Positions 26,701-35,225 are shown, numbered from the stretch's first letter. The stretch: DNA of 64,000 nucleotides from Pedobacter sp. W3I1 (GCF_030816015.1 NZ_JAUSXN010000001.1:310001-374000), one strand, 5' to 3'. The notes: generated from the sequence alone by a model not told the origin. Program-made: numbers and translations.

Positions 26701-27114
26701 AAAATGGCGCAGCAACAGCAAATGATCCGTCAGGCTTTAGAAAAAATCAACCGTGAAGAAAATAAAGATGGTACAGGTAAAATGGGCAACCTAAATGAAG
26801 CCATTAAAGAAATGAAACAAACGGAGAGCGATCTGGTTAACAAACGTTTGCAACAAGAAACCTTAAACAGGCAGAAAGACTTATTAACCAAGTTATTAGA
26901 AGCAGAAAAAGCCGAACGCGATCAGGAAGAAGATACTAAACGTGAAAGTAAAGCAGCTAAGGAGTTTCCACCATCCTACCAAAAAATGGTCGATCAGTTT
27001 AAAAAACAACAACAAAATGGCAATGATATGCTACAGAAGTTGCCACCAAGTTTAAACTATTACTATAAAAACAAGATCGCTGAATATTTAAAATCGCTGA
27101 ATATGGTGCGATAA
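23797..27114 (+). CDS. DUF4175 membrane protein with very long coiled coil
   Basis: 1105 residues. N-terminal transmembrane helices are seen at about 21-43 (ILRGSIYAAAILLGLYLVVFLSLYYL), 53-77 and 163-180 (YLKYLFVPLSIILLIAIIAPTIL). Beta-rich Ig-like segments follow (PKAPFSFTVLNKSLTVTQGDDLTLNVKL; ATLNYPAYLGKKQE). From about residue 500 to the end the protein is almost entirely charged Q/K/E-rich coiled coil, with stretches such as QKQLDEAVKEIKEQNDKNIQQQ and MQEQLNKSMQKAREQMQKQGG. This matches the DUF4175 family found in many Bacteroidota upstream of ybeY or mnmG. Function is unknown; a large envelope-anchored scaffold is all that can be inferred. Confidence 0.85.
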   Translation: MVSNNYSDLLRKIDEFIRKFYLNKILRGSIYAAAILLGLYLVVFLSLYYLNPTAGFKTLVFFAYLLVGTLLVGFLIIKPLLSMLKLGKHLTFDEASVIIGNHFSDIKDKLLNTLQLHHLSENHPENNHLILASIDQKILELKPVPFYTAVSINDNRKYLKYLFVPLSIILLIAIIAPTILREGTNSFFKYDEYISPKAPFSFTVLNKSLTVTQGDDLTLNVKLAGDELPAEIYVEDGKNTYKLEKENISKFNYSIKNIQNDKKLVFKGGGFSSAVFTVSVKPRPELLNATATLNYPAYLGKKQELIANVGDMFLPEGTKVTWNFKTGQSSSLLFILNGTENVLKVEDNESAFNATIRNNSKYSITPKNQYVTIRDSLSHQITVVKDQAPGISVEEKPDSVSNKALYFSGHVTDDYGFSRLSFKYNIKENNRIVGTVAKNIAIKSNATENSFFYFWDLKTAAAKPGQEIEYYFEVADNDGVNGAKVTRSEMKTFKQPTKKETAEQVNASNQALKQKMQSAIRLANTIEKESKKVAESLIDKKQISFEDKKQIEALLDKQKQLDEAVKEIKEQNDKNIQQQEDQKQTEELLEKQKQIKDLFDNVLDEKTKELLQKLQNLMNEKNKDQTQNELSKMQLDNKTLKNELDRILELYKQLEFEQNLQTDIDRLNELAKEQKELAEQTKDKKQDNESLKQKQDALNKEMKDLKDDLKKLEEKNQSLERPNPFENPEKDVQDIQKEQQESKDALDKKDSKNASQKQQKAGEQMEKLSKKMSDMQQQGEEMENNLNAKELRRLLENLLTTSFDQEKVMLALKKMTAADPSYTSNVQKQRSIKDNLKTIADSLYSLSKRVPQIESTVNEEMNKINFNLDKSLESLGDRRTPEANRFQQFTMTSINNLTLMLSEALSQLQNMQKNGKGGSGKQKKQGMKQLSQMQEQLNKSMQKAREQMQKQGGNQGTVGKGQMSQEFGKMAQQQQMIRQALEKINREENKDGTGKMGNLNEAIKEMKQTESDLVNKRLQQETLNRQKDLLTKLLEAEKAERDQEEDTKRESKAAKEFPPSYQKMVDQFKKQQQNGNDMLQKLPPSLNYYYKNKIAEYLKSLNMVR

Positions 27115-27148
27115 GCCTCGGAAGAGCGAAGGCTACAGAGTTTTTTAT

Positions 27149-27156
27149 TATATTTG
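27149..27156 (+). promoter_or_regulatory. Candidate -7 box of the toxin-antitoxin operon
   Basis: TATATTTG is an exact TAnnTTTG match ending 5 nt before the antitoxin ATG (27162). Transcription from it would start at or next to the start codon and give a nearly leaderless message, unless the next in-frame ATG (27192) is used. Confidence 0.4.
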
Positions 27157-27161
27157 ATATC

Positions 27162-27401
27162 ATGACAAGCACAGCAATAAGACAAAGATTAATGACCTAT
27201 CTATCTGATGCAGAAGATAATAAGATAAAAGCGATTTATACTCTCCTAGAGAGGGAAATAGAGGACGAGCAATCTTTTAGCCTGTCTGAAGAGCATTTGG
27301 AGATTATTGATAGAGAGAGAGAACTTCACATAAAGGGTGAAACAAAATCTTACAGTAAACAAGATTCTTTGGATATCATTAAAGGCCTTAAAACACTGTA
27401 A
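27162..27401 (+). CDS. Antitoxin-like small protein of a type II TA pair
   Basis: 79 residues (MTSTAIRQRLMTYLSDAEDNKIKAIYTLLEREIEDEQSFSLSEEHLEIIDRERELHIKGETKSYS...). The layout of a short helical N-terminus, an acidic middle and 'ELDRRxxxHxxGExxxYS'-like C-terminal segment is typical of addiction-module components that pair with ParE/RelE toxins (seen here as ERELHIKGETKSYSKQDSL). Its TAA overlaps the toxin ATG (TAATG), implying translational coupling. It should neutralise the toxin and may repress the operon, although no clear DNA-binding motif is visible. Confidence 0.8.
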   Translation: MTSTAIRQRLMTYLSDAEDNKIKAIYTLLEREIEDEQSFSLSEEHLEIIDRERELHIKGETKSYSKQDSLDIIKGLKTL

Positions 27402-27694
27402 TGTACACCATTCAGATAAAGCCCATTGCTGTTCAAATGGCAAAAGATGCTTATGATTGGTATGAAGAACAAAAAGAAGGGTTAGGAGATTTTTTTCTGT
27501 CAGAACTAAGCAGGTGTTATACCAAGTTAGAGAAGAATCCGCTCTTCTATCAAAAACTAAAAAAGAATTATCGTCATTTAGTCCTTAATAAATTTCCATA
27601 CGTTTTAATATTCGAGATTATTGGAGAGGAAATCATAATCTTTGCTGTTTTTCACACAGCAAGAAGTCCGAAATTTAAATTCAAAAAAAAGTAA
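27401..27694 (+). CDS. ParE/RelE superfamily toxin
   Basis: 97 residues (MYTIQIKPIAVQMAKDAYDWYEEQKEGLGDFFLSELSRCYTKLEKNPLFYQ...YRHLVLNKFPYVLIFEIIGEEIIIFAVFHTARSP). The A..D...WYEEQ..GLG..F helix pair, the R-[H/R]-x-x-x-x-x-F-P-Y strand and the final HTARSP are the usual ParE-type toxin pattern. Whether it attacks gyrase (ParE) or ribosome-bound mRNA (RelE) cannot be decided from sequence. It overlaps the antitoxin by 1 nt. The pair sits between DUF4175 and ybeY, housekeeping genes that are often neighbours, so it looks like a small insertion. Confidence 0.85.
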   Translation: MYTIQIKPIAVQMAKDAYDWYEEQKEGLGDFFLSELSRCYTKLEKNPLFYQKLKKNYRHLVLNKFPYVLIFEIIGEEIIIFAVFHTARSPKFKFKKK

Positions 27695-27773
27695 ACATCT
27701 AAATTAGACGCTGAATCAGGTTCAGCGCAACTATTGGAATATTTCTTAAATTTGCGGCCATAAACACAATAAC

Positions 27774-28211
27774 ATGCCTGCAATATCATTTTTCACAGAA
27801 TCAGTTAGCTATAATCTTCCTCAGAAACTTAAGGTAAAGAAATGGATTAAAGCAACCATTGAAAAAGAAGGTTTCAAATTGCAGGAACTTAATTTCATTT
27901 TCTGTAGCGACGAATACCTGTTGGGCATCAACCAACAATACTTAAACCACGATACTTATACCGATATCATTACTTTCGATAACTCAGAAGAAGAAAAACA
28001 GATTGTGAGTGATATTTTTATCAGCATTGAGCGCGTTAAAGAAAACGCCAAAACCTTCAAAACACTGGAATTTGATGAGGTTTGTCGCATTATGATCCAT
28101 GGAACCCTCCATTTATTGGGTTACAAAGACAAAGGAAAAGCTGCCAAAACCCTTATGACTCAGAAAGAAGATGAATACTTGAGTTACAGAGTTGAAGCTG
28201 GCTTAGTTTAA
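27774..28211 (+). CDS. ybeY: Endoribonuclease YbeY (rRNA maturation)
   Basis: 145 residues of the UPF0054 family. The central pattern LNFIFCSDEYLLGINQQYLNHDTYTDIITFD and the metal-site segment CRIMIHGTLHLLGYKDKGK are diagnostic. The two His of HGTLH are present. The third ligand, His in GYDH of most bacteria, reads GYKDK, as I recall being usual in Bacteroidota. YbeY takes part in 16S rRNA 3' end maturation and ribosome quality control. It lies 80 nt after the toxin gene on the same strand. Confidence 0.93.
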   Translation: MPAISFFTESVSYNLPQKLKVKKWIKATIEKEGFKLQELNFIFCSDEYLLGINQQYLNHDTYTDIITFDNSEEEKQIVSDIFISIERVKENAKTFKTLEFDEVCRIMIHGTLHLLGYKDKGKAAKTLMTQKEDEYLSYRVEAGLV

Positions 28212-28234
28212 TTTACTATTTTCTTCTTCCCTTG

Positions 28235-28429
28235 GTGTCATTCTGAGCGCAGCGAAGAATCTTTTATTTGTTATCAAATTATTTATTTCATTTTTTGTTT
28301 GAGTTCTGTTCCATCGTCTGGTCGTCATTTCGATTCTATAGCTATCGGATGAAGCGCAGTCCCCGAACTTTCGGGAGAGAAACTTTTAACATAGTTCAAA
28401 GATTTCTCCACTACGGTCGAAATGACGAT
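28235..28429. repeat. Two dispersed GTCAT...ATGAC palindromic repeats
   Basis: 28235-28264 is a half element (GTGTCATTCTGAGCGCAGCG then AAGAATC). 28321-28429 is a full one with ends GTCGTCATTTCGA / TCGAAATGACGA and inner GATTTCTCCACTACGG. It contains a nested CCCGAACTTTCGGGA hairpin also found in the copy at 46074-46171. These lie directly after ybeY. Confidence 0.75.
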
Positions 28430-28698
28430 GCCCCCGACACAATCGTATTGTTATAATTTCCTGAATCTAAGTTAACCTCCTCCCTTCCCAATTATTTTTT
28501 AATGGCGTTCGTCTAAAAGTTACGGGCGTTCGTCGACTATTAATCTATACTGGTATAATACAACGATAAGCTGTGCAACTTTTATGGCCTATTGCAGTCT
28601 TATATAAAAAGCAACAATAAATAGATGAAGAGCTGAGGTTTTGAAACCTATTTCCTTTCATCATAAAGATAAAGTTTAGTTTTAGTTAATGATTGAAG

Positions 28699-28734
28699 CA
28701 GCGGTGGAGCGAGTCCGACCGCTGTTTTCTTTTT
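28699..28734 (+). terminator. Orphan terminator-like hairpin
   Basis: A 7-bp stem (CAGCGGT 28699-28705 with ACCGCTG 28718-28724) and 12-nt loop are followed by TTTTCTTTTT. It lies about 490 bp after ybeY with no coding frame leading into it. Confidence 0.5.
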
Positions 28735-28877
28735 ATCCATTTCGGCAAAAAAAGCATACACATCTATCTTTTAAGATTGTACTTCTCTCAGCTGATAAAA
28801 TAATCAATAATACGCCATTTTTTGCCTGATATAGATTGCTTTACAATTTGATTATGCGGTCCCAAATATTTTATACT

Positions 28878-28885
28878 TACTTTTG
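28878..28885 (+). promoter_or_regulatory. Candidate -7 box of the ABC-F gene
   Basis: TACTTTTG matches TAnnTTTG and lies about 38 bp before the TTG start at 28923, giving a leader of about 30 nt. No convincing -33 TTTG at normal spacing was found. Confidence 0.4.
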
Positions 28886-28922
28886 CACTAATTTTCCTTT
28901 ATAAATCCGAAACACAAAAAAA

Positions 28923-30785
28923 TTGAGCACACTAATTGCGGCAGAAGGCTTAGGACATGGTTATCATGACGAATGGCTATTTAAAAATTTAACCTTGGGT
29001 ATTAACTCTGGTCAGCGCGTAGCGTTGGTTGGAATTAATGGTGCGGGTAAGAGTACACTTTTGAAATTATTGGCAGAAAGGTTCCCTCCGCTCGAAGGTA
29101 AAATTGTAAAAAATAAAGCTGTTAAAATCGGTTTTCTCGACCAGGAACCGCAATTTACGGAAGGTTTTTCTATTAGTGACCATATATTTTCTTTAGAGAA
29201 TAAACAACAACAGTTAATTAAGGAATATGAAGAATTAATTGAAGACCCTAATCCAGACGAAAAAACGCTTAACCGTTTATATGAAGAATTAAGCGAACAC
29301 AACGCCTGGGAATATGAACATGAGATTAAAACCATTTTAAATAGAATGGGCATTACTCATCTTCAACAGAAAATATCCACCCTATCTGGTGGACAAAAGA
29401 AACGTTTGGCCCTAGCTAAGCTTTTAATTGAAGATCCGGAAATTTTGGTGCTTGATGAGCCAACCAACCATTTGGATATTGATACCATTGAATGGCTCGA
29501 GAAATTATTAACTACCGGACAAAAAACAATTCTATTGGTAACACACGATAGGTATTTCCTAGACAACGTTTGTAATACCATAGTAGAATTAGATAGAGGT
29601 AAGATTTTCAACTATAATGGAAATTATGCTTATTACTTAGAGAAAAAATCAGAAAGAGAAGCTTTGGACGCAACGGTTTTACATAAGAACCAACAGCTAT
29701 TAAAGAAAGAATTAGAGTGGATGAGGCGCATGCCACAGGCTCGTGGAACGAAATCTAATGCCAGAATCAATGCTTTTTACGATTTAGAAGAAAAATCAAA
29801 GAAAAAGTCTGATAATCAGAATATTAACCTCCAAATGAAGATGTCTCGCCAAGGAGGGAAGATTATTGAAATCGAACACATTGCAAAAGCATTTGATGGA
29901 CGTCCGATCATTAATGATTTCAGTTATACTTTTAAAAAAGGCGACCGCATTGGCTTAGCTGGAAAAAATGGAACCGGAAAATCTACCTTGCTAAATATCA
30001 TTACCAGTCAATTAACACCAGATGCTGGCAAGGTTGACACGGGAGACACTACTGTTTTTGGTTATTACAAACAGGGTGGTTTAACATTCGATCCGAAAGA
30101 AAGAGTAATCGATATTGTAAAATCAGACGCTGAATATATTAAAATGGCTGACGGTTCCGTAATTACTGCTTCTGCCCTATTAACCTTATTTCTCTTCCCG
30201 CCAAAGAAACAACATGGTATGGTTGAGAAATTAAGTGGTGGTGAAAAGAAGCGCTTGAACCTAATGAAGGTGCTGATGCAAAATCCAAATTTTTTGATTT
30301 TGGATGAGCCAACTAATGATCTCGACATAGACACATTGAACGTTCTTGAAGAATTTTTAGAGAACTTTCCAGGCATATTAATGTTGGTTTCCCACGATAG
30401 GTATCTGCTTGATAAAATGAGTGATCAGCTATTTATCATGGAGGGTGAAGGTGTAGTTAAAATTTATAACGGCAATTATTCTGAGTATCGTTTGAGTTTA
30501 GATCAACCAAAAGTTAAAACAGAAACCAAAAAAACTCCCACTCCTGTTGTAGAACAAGCACCAGTTAAAGCCGTAAAAAAATTAAGTTTCAAAGAGCAAA
30601 AAGAATTAGAAGATAGCGAAAAAGGTATAGCAGAATTGGAAACCAAAATAGTTTCGCTTAACGAAATTCTGGTTAAAATTGATGCGGCTGACTATATAAA
30701 AATCCAGGAAGTTTCAAATGAGATAGAGTCGCTTCAGGTAAAGCTAGATGAATTAACCATGCGTTGGCTCGAACTCTCAGAATAA
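28923..30785 (+). CDS. ABC-F family ATPase (Uup/EttA-like)
   Basis: 620 residues, soluble, with two ABC cassettes and no membrane segment. Cassette 1 has Walker A GINGAGKST (about 38-45), signature LSGGQKKRLALAKLL and Walker B ILVLDEPTNHLD. Cassette 2 has GKNGTGKST, LSGGEKKRLNLMKVL and FLILDEPTNDLD. The linker between them carries the charged ABC-F segment (RRMPQARGTKSNARINAFYDL). The C-terminal 90 residues are a coiled-coil extension (KKLSFKEQKELEDSEKGIAELETKI), as in Uup. Family members act on ribosomes or branched DNA, not in transport. The start is TTG; no ATG precedes the first conserved residues. Confidence 0.92.
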   Translation: MSTLIAAEGLGHGYHDEWLFKNLTLGINSGQRVALVGINGAGKSTLLKLLAERFPPLEGKIVKNKAVKIGFLDQEPQFTEGFSISDHIFSLENKQQQLIKEYEELIEDPNPDEKTLNRLYEELSEHNAWEYEHEIKTILNRMGITHLQQKISTLSGGQKKRLALAKLLIEDPEILVLDEPTNHLDIDTIEWLEKLLTTGQKTILLVTHDRYFLDNVCNTIVELDRGKIFNYNGNYAYYLEKKSEREALDATVLHKNQQLLKKELEWMRRMPQARGTKSNARINAFYDLEEKSKKKSDNQNINLQMKMSRQGGKIIEIEHIAKAFDGRPIINDFSYTFKKGDRIGLAGKNGTGKSTLLNIITSQLTPDAGKVDTGDTTVFGYYKQGGLTFDPKERVIDIVKSDAEYIKMADGSVITASALLTLFLFPPKKQHGMVEKLSGGEKKRLNLMKVLMQNPNFLILDEPTNDLDIDTLNVLEEFLENFPGILMLVSHDRYLLDKMSDQLFIMEGEGVVKIYNGNYSEYRLSLDQPKVKTETKKTPTPVVEQAPVKAVKKLSFKEQKELEDSEKGIAELETKIVSLNEILVKIDAADYIKIQEVSNEIESLQVKLDELTMRWLELSE

Positions 30786-30815
30786 AAGCGCGATTCAAAG
30801 ATGTTTTCCGCGTTA

Positions 30816-30831
30816 TGTTTCACGTGGAACA
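30816..30831. promoter_or_regulatory. parS-like site 1 upstream of mnmG
   Basis: TGTTTCACGTGGAACA differs from a perfect 16-bp palindrome at one pair and closely matches the general ParB site consensus (TGTTnCACGTGAAACA). It lies 31 nt after the ABC-F stop. Between it and site 2 is a small hairpin (ATGCTGAA...TTCAGCAT, 30844-30863). Confidence 0.7.
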
Positions 30832-30892
30832 TTAAGTATCGTCATGCTGAATTTATTTCAGCATCTCAATAAAAGAATAGATAAAAACCAAT

Positions 30893-30908
30893 TGTTCCAC
30901 GTGGAACA
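30893..30908. promoter_or_regulatory. parS-like site 2 upstream of mnmG
   Basis: TGTTCCACGTGGAACA is a perfect palindrome that extends to 20 bp (30891-30910, ATTGTTCCACGTGGAACAAT). It lies 22 bp before the mnmG start and 62 bp after site 1. Two parS sites next to mnmG (gidA), a gene often near the origin, suggest this is an origin-proximal ParB loading region. Binding here could also affect mnmG transcription. Confidence 0.75.
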
Positions 30909-30929
30909 ATTAAAGAAATAACAAATAAA

Positions 30930-32792
30930 ATGTTTTCAAAATACGATTTGATTGTCGTTGGCGCTGGCCATGCAGGCTGTGAAGCTGCTGCTGCAGCTGC
31001 CAATTTAGGATCATCTGTTTTATTAATTACAATGAATATGGGTACCATTGCCCAAATGAGTTGTAACCCAGCAATGGGTGGAGTAGCTAAAGGACAGATT
31101 GTTCGTGAGGTGGATGCCATGGGTGGTTATTCTGGTATCATATCTGATAAATCGACCATTCAATTTAGAATGCTCAACAAATCAAAAGGCCCTGCGATGT
31201 GGAGCCCTAGAGCACAGATAGACAGAATGCGCTTTGCTGAAGAATGGAGATTGGCACTAGAGAGAACACCCAACCTGGATATGTGGCAAGATAGCGTTGT
31301 AGGCTTACTGGTAAAAGACAATACAGTATATGGCGTTAAAACATCTTTAGGGATAGAAATAGAAAGTACAGCAGTAGTGCTTACCAATGGAACTTTTTTG
31401 AATGGCGTAATGCACATTGGAGAAAAGAAATTTGGAGGAGGCAGAACAGCTGAAAGAGCATCAACTGGAATTACCGAGCAATTGGTAGAATTGGGTATGG
31501 AAGCAGGCCGTATGAAAACGGGCACTCCCCCACGCGTAGATGGAAGAAGTTTGGATTATACCAAAATGGAAGAGCAATGGGGAGATGAAAACCCTGGTAA
31601 ATTTTCCTACACTGATACTGAAGTTTCGACCGATCAACGTTGTTGCTGGATTACCTATACAAATGGAGATGTTCATGAAACTTTAAAAGAAGGTTTCGAA
31701 AAATCGCCAATGTTTACCGGAAGAATTAAAGGTTTAGGACCGAGATACTGTCCATCAATTGAAGATAAAATTAACCGTTTTGCCGAACGCGACAGACATC
31801 AGATTTTTGTTGAACCTGAAGGATGGAATACTTGCGAAATTTATGTAAACGGATTTTCAACTTCACTTCCGGAAGATGTACAATTTAAAGCTTTAAGGTT
31901 AATACCAGGTTTCGAACAGGCAAAAATGTTCAGGCCAGGTTACGCCATTGAATATGATTTCTTCCCACCGACTCAATTGTCTTTAACCCTGGAAACTAAA
32001 CTGATCAGCAATTTATTTCTAGCCGGACAAATTAATGGAACTACAGGATATGAAGAAGCCGCTTGTCAGGGTTTCATGGCTGGTATAAATGCACATCAAA
32101 AAATCACAGATAAACATGAACTGATCATGAAAAGATCTGACAGTTATATTGGCGTTTTAATTGATGACCTGGTAACAAAAGGAACGGAAGAACCTTATCG
32201 TATGTTTACATCGAGGGCCGAACACCGTTTGTTATTGAGACAAGATAATGCCGATATCCGCTTATCTCCTATCGGGCATGAGCTGGGTTTAATTTCTGAT
32301 GAGCGATTAGAAAAGGTAAATCAGAAAATTGCTAATGCCGATGCTTTGGTTAAATTCACCAAAACCCAGGGTATCGAAATGAGCGATGCAAATCCAATGC
32401 TCGAAATTTTAGGATCAAGCGCTTTAAATCAAAATGTAAAAATACACAGTTTGGTAGGCAGGCCTCATGTTGGATTACCTGATCTGATTAAAGTAAGTAA
32501 AGCGCTTGCAGAAGCCACCAAAGATTTAGATAACGAAACTATTGAACAAGCCGAAATCAAAATTAAATATGAAAGTTATTTTGAAAAGGAAAATGAAATT
32601 GTAGCCAAGATGTTGAAGATGGAAGACAAAGAAATTAAACCAGATTTCGATTACAATAAAATTGTTTCCATTTCAAAAGAAGCCAGAGAAAAATTATTTA
32701 AGATCAAACCGCGTACTTTAGGTCAGGCATCACGGATTTCGGGCGTTTCACCTTCAGACATATCAGTTTTAATGGTCTATATTAATAAGTAA
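30930..32792 (+). CDS. mnmG: tRNA uridine-5-carboxymethylaminomethyl enzyme MnmG (GidA)
   Basis: 620 residues, full length. The FAD-binding Rossmann motif [19 protein letters not shown] (about 9-27) and the family signatures [58 protein letters not shown] and [16 protein letters not shown] are all present. The C-terminal MnmE-interacting helical domain ([26 protein letters not shown]) is complete. With MnmE it modifies U34 of certain tRNAs. It is preceded by two parS-like sites. Confidence 0.97.
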   Translation: MFSKYDLIVVGAGHAGCEAAAAAANLGSSVLLITMNMGTIAQMSCNPAMGGVAKGQIVREVDAMGGYSGIISDKSTIQFRMLNKSKGPAMWSPRAQIDRMRFAEEWRLALERTPNLDMWQDSVVGLLVKDNTVYGVKTSLGIEIESTAVVLTNGTFLNGVMHIGEKKFGGGRTAERASTGITEQLVELGMEAGRMKTGTPPRVDGRSLDYTKMEEQWGDENPGKFSYTDTEVSTDQRCCWITYTNGDVHETLKEGFEKSPMFTGRIKGLGPRYCPSIEDKINRFAERDRHQIFVEPEGWNTCEIYVNGFSTSLPEDVQFKALRLIPGFEQAKMFRPGYAIEYDFFPPTQLSLTLETKLISNLFLAGQINGTTGYEEAACQGFMAGINAHQKITDKHELIMKRSDSYIGVLIDDLVTKGTEEPYRMFTSRAEHRLLLRQDNADIRLSPIGHELGLISDERLEKVNQKIANADALVKFTKTQGIEMSDANPMLEILGSSALNQNVKIHSLVGRPHVGLPDLIKVSKALAEATKDLDNETIEQAEIKIKYESYFEKENEIVAKMLKMEDKEIKPDFDYNKIVSISKEAREKLFKIKPRTLGQASRISGVSPSDISVLMVYINK

Positions 32793-32913
32793 TTGATTAT
32801 CAATACTTTAACTGTTTTAAAACAGACTTAAAATAAAGCGATATAAACTAAAAAAAATATTTTTTAATGTTGCGGTTCCAAAAAGTATAAAAATTCGTAA
32901 GAACGTTTAAAAT

Positions 32914-34560
32914 ATGCCAAATTTAAAAGCTCAGTATTTTAACCTTAATAATTTAGCGGTTGTTACAACCTTGCTCCTATTTTTTGGTTGTGCAAGTATC
33001 CAAACACCACAAGGTGGGCCAAAAGATACGAAGCCGCCAAAAGTTTTAAGCATGACTCCAAAAAATCAAACGAGGAATTTTAATGCTAAAAAAATTGTGA
33101 TCGAGTTTGATGAATACTTTAATCTTAAAGATGAGTTTAAAGAATTTTCTATTTCACCAGATCAGGAAAAACTTCCTGAGTTAAAAAAGAGACAAAAGAG
33201 ATTAGAAATAAATCTCAAGGATTCTTTAGAAAAAAATACGACTTATACTTTAAACTTCGGAAAATCTGTTGCCGATGTTAATGAAGGAAATGTAGTTAAA
33301 AATTTATCTTACGTTTTTTCTACTGGCCCGGAAATAGATTCGCTATCATTAAGTGGAAAAGTAATTAATTCGCTAACGGACGAACCTGAAAAAGAAGTTA
33401 CTGTTTTTATATTGCCTTTAGCAAGAGATAGCATTTTTGGAAAAAAACGTCCATCAATATATAGCACTACTGACAGTGCAGGAACCTACAAATTGAATAA
33501 TCTAAGAAAAGGTACATATAAAGTATATGCAGTTAAAGAAAGTGGCGGAGGAGGCGATAAAATATACCAGCAGATTTCGGATGAAGTTGGATTTATAAAA
33601 GAACCTATTGTAATAGATAAAAATATAGAAAATATAAATCTGCAGGTATTTAAAGAATTGGCACCCGAATTCCGCGTATTAGACCGAAAACTAAACAATG
33701 ACGGCAGTATATCACTCATCTTTAACCAACAGCTTAAAAGCCCTAAAATAACCATTACAGATCCTCCAGCTGTAGACGTAGGTAAATTTGTCCATTTTTC
33801 TAAAAATAATGATACGGCCAAAATATGGTTAAAGGATTTAAGTTTTGATTCGGTTAAGATTGCTATACAAGATCAGGGTAAGGTTTTACAAACCTTAAAT
33901 TTTACCAGAGGTAAAAAAGACACTTACACACGCGATGTTACCATTACTGATAATTTATCGGGTGGCAAGTTAAACCCTTTCCAGCAGTTAACCCTTACCT
34001 TTCCTTTTCCGATGACTGCTGCAGATCCCGCTAAAATTATCCTCTTAGAAGATTCTGTAAAACGGACAACTTTTGAGGTAGTGAAAGACAGTGTAGATTT
34101 TCTTAAATATTACATTAAATATCCCTGGAAAAATAAAAGAACTTATGATTTAAAATTAGCAGCTGGTGCATTTACAGCTATATTTAATGCTAAAAATAAA
34201 GATATAACCAAACGTTTCTCACTCGAAAGCCAGGATGCTTATACTACCCTGGTACTAAATGTAACCGTTCCAGATAGCACTAAAAGATATGTTGTGCAGT
34301 TTCTAAATGAAAAAAAGGATATCATCAAATCTTTTCCGGTCAGCAAAAACTCGAAAGTTACTTTTTCTAAATATCCGGCCGGCAAATATATGCTCAGGGT
34401 AATTTACGACGAGAATAAAAACGGAATATGGGATACCGGAAATGTTAAAGAAGGATATCAACCCGAAAAAGTCTGGTACTTAAAAGCCGTGATGGATTTA
34501 AAACCAAATTGGGAACGTGAAGACCCACTGGTGATACCTGCGCCACCTAAAAGTGATTAA
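32914..34560 (+). CDS. Ig-like (Big_5) domain lipoprotein
   Basis: 548 residues. The signal peptide ends at a lipobox LLLFFGCASIQTPQGGPKD (Cys about 26). The first domain (DTKPPKVLSMTPKNQTRNFNAKKIVIEFDEYFNLKDEF...TYTLNFGKSVADVNEGN) is a Big_5 Ig-like domain. A carboxypeptidase-regulatory-like segment follows (LSGKVINSLTDEPEKEVTVFILPL...GTYKLNNLRKGTYKVYAVKE). The C-terminal part ends with KYMLRVIYDENKNGIWDTGN. This architecture is common in Bacteroidota envelope lipoproteins of unknown function. It follows mnmG by 120 bp; sequence 32793-32913 shows no hairpin. Confidence 0.85.
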   Translation: MPNLKAQYFNLNNLAVVTTLLLFFGCASIQTPQGGPKDTKPPKVLSMTPKNQTRNFNAKKIVIEFDEYFNLKDEFKEFSISPDQEKLPELKKRQKRLEINLKDSLEKNTTYTLNFGKSVADVNEGNVVKNLSYVFSTGPEIDSLSLSGKVINSLTDEPEKEVTVFILPLARDSIFGKKRPSIYSTTDSAGTYKLNNLRKGTYKVYAVKESGGGGDKIYQQISDEVGFIKEPIVIDKNIENINLQVFKELAPEFRVLDRKLNNDGSISLIFNQQLKSPKITITDPPAVDVGKFVHFSKNNDTAKIWLKDLSFDSVKIAIQDQGKVLQTLNFTRGKKDTYTRDVTITDNLSGGKLNPFQQLTLTFPFPMTAADPAKIILLEDSVKRTTFEVVKDSVDFLKYYIKYPWKNKRTYDLKLAAGAFTAIFNAKNKDITKRFSLESQDAYTTLVLNVTVPDSTKRYVVQFLNEKKDIIKSFPVSKNSKVTFSKYPAGKYMLRVIYDENKNGIWDTGNVKEGYQPEKVWYLKAVMDLKPNWEREDPLVIPAPPKSD

Positions 34561-34580
34561 ACAGATTTACTTAATAGAGA

Positions 34581-34664
34581 TCGTCATTTCGACCGTAGTG
34601 GAGAAATCTATTCATTATATCTTATAGATTTCTCAATTTCGCTACGCTTCAGTCGAAATGACGA
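34581..34664. repeat. Dispersed palindromic repeat (GTCATTTCGACC type)
   Basis: An 84-bp imperfect palindrome with ends TCGTCATTTCGAC / GTCGAAATGACGA and inner AGAAATCT...AGATTTCT. It lies between convergent genes (lipoprotein and carbonic anhydrase) and could terminate both. Confidence 0.8.
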
Positions 34665-34666
34665 GC

Positions 34667-35179
34667 CTAACTAATAAACCACCCCGAATACATAATATAA
34701 TTATCAGGCAATTTATTCAATAAAGCCCTTTGCTCTTCCGTAATGGGCTTTATTTTTTTAGCAGGCGTACCTGCATATAAATAACCAGTTTCACAAATGG
34801 TATTCTCCAATACCACAGATCCTGCTGCAATAATACAATACTCTTCTATAACCGCATGATCCATTACAATTGCACCCATACCAATTAAAACATTATCCTT
34901 AACCGTGCAGCCATGTACTATGGCATTATGCCCTACAGATACCCTATTACCGATGTGTGTAGAAGCTTTTAAGTATGTAGCATGAATTACAGCACCATCT
35001 TGTATGTTCGATTCATTTCCGATTGTAATCGCATTTACATCGCCTCTAATCACAGCGTTAAACCATACTGAACATTTATCACCTATTATTACATCACCAA
35101 CAATGGTGGCATTTTCAGCAATAAAATTGTCTTGTCCAATTTGGGGGTATTTATCTTTTACGGGTAGTATTAAAGGCAT
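34667..35179 (-). CDS. Gamma-carbonic anhydrase-like hexapeptide protein
   Basis: 170 residues built of left-handed beta-helix hexapeptide repeats (IVGDVIIGDKCSVWFNAVIRGDVNAITIGNESNIQDGAVIHA...VSVGHNAIVHGCTVKDNVLIGMGAIVMDHAVI). The three metal-site His positions of the gamma-CA/YrdA family fit VIHATYL, VGHNAIVHG. Many members in this group have no shown carbonic anhydrase activity. It ends with GTPAKKIKPITEEQ, the usual tail of the YrdA/PaaY group. It is convergent with the lipoprotein gene. Confidence 0.9.
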   Translation of the reverse strand: MPLILPVKDKYPQIGQDNFIAENATIVGDVIIGDKCSVWFNAVIRGDVNAITIGNESNIQDGAVIHATYLKASTHIGNRVSVGHNAIVHGCTVKDNVLIGMGAIVMDHAVIEEYCIIAAGSVVLENTICETGYLYAGTPAKKIKPITEEQRALLNKLPDNYIMYSGWFIS

Positions 35180-35225
35180 TTTAAATCTAATATGTGATGG
35201 GTAATGTTAAATGTAAGTTTTATGA

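Larger units (their letters stand above)
28430..28922. other. Non-coding stretch between ybeY repeats and the ABC-F gene
   Basis: About 490 bp without a credible gene. It holds a hairpin CAGCGGT...ACCGCTG (28699-28724) followed by TTTTCTTTTT, which has terminator form although no gene ends nearby. A small RNA ending near 28734 is therefore possible but unsupported otherwise. The -7 box of the ABC-F gene is at 28878. Confidence 0.4.
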
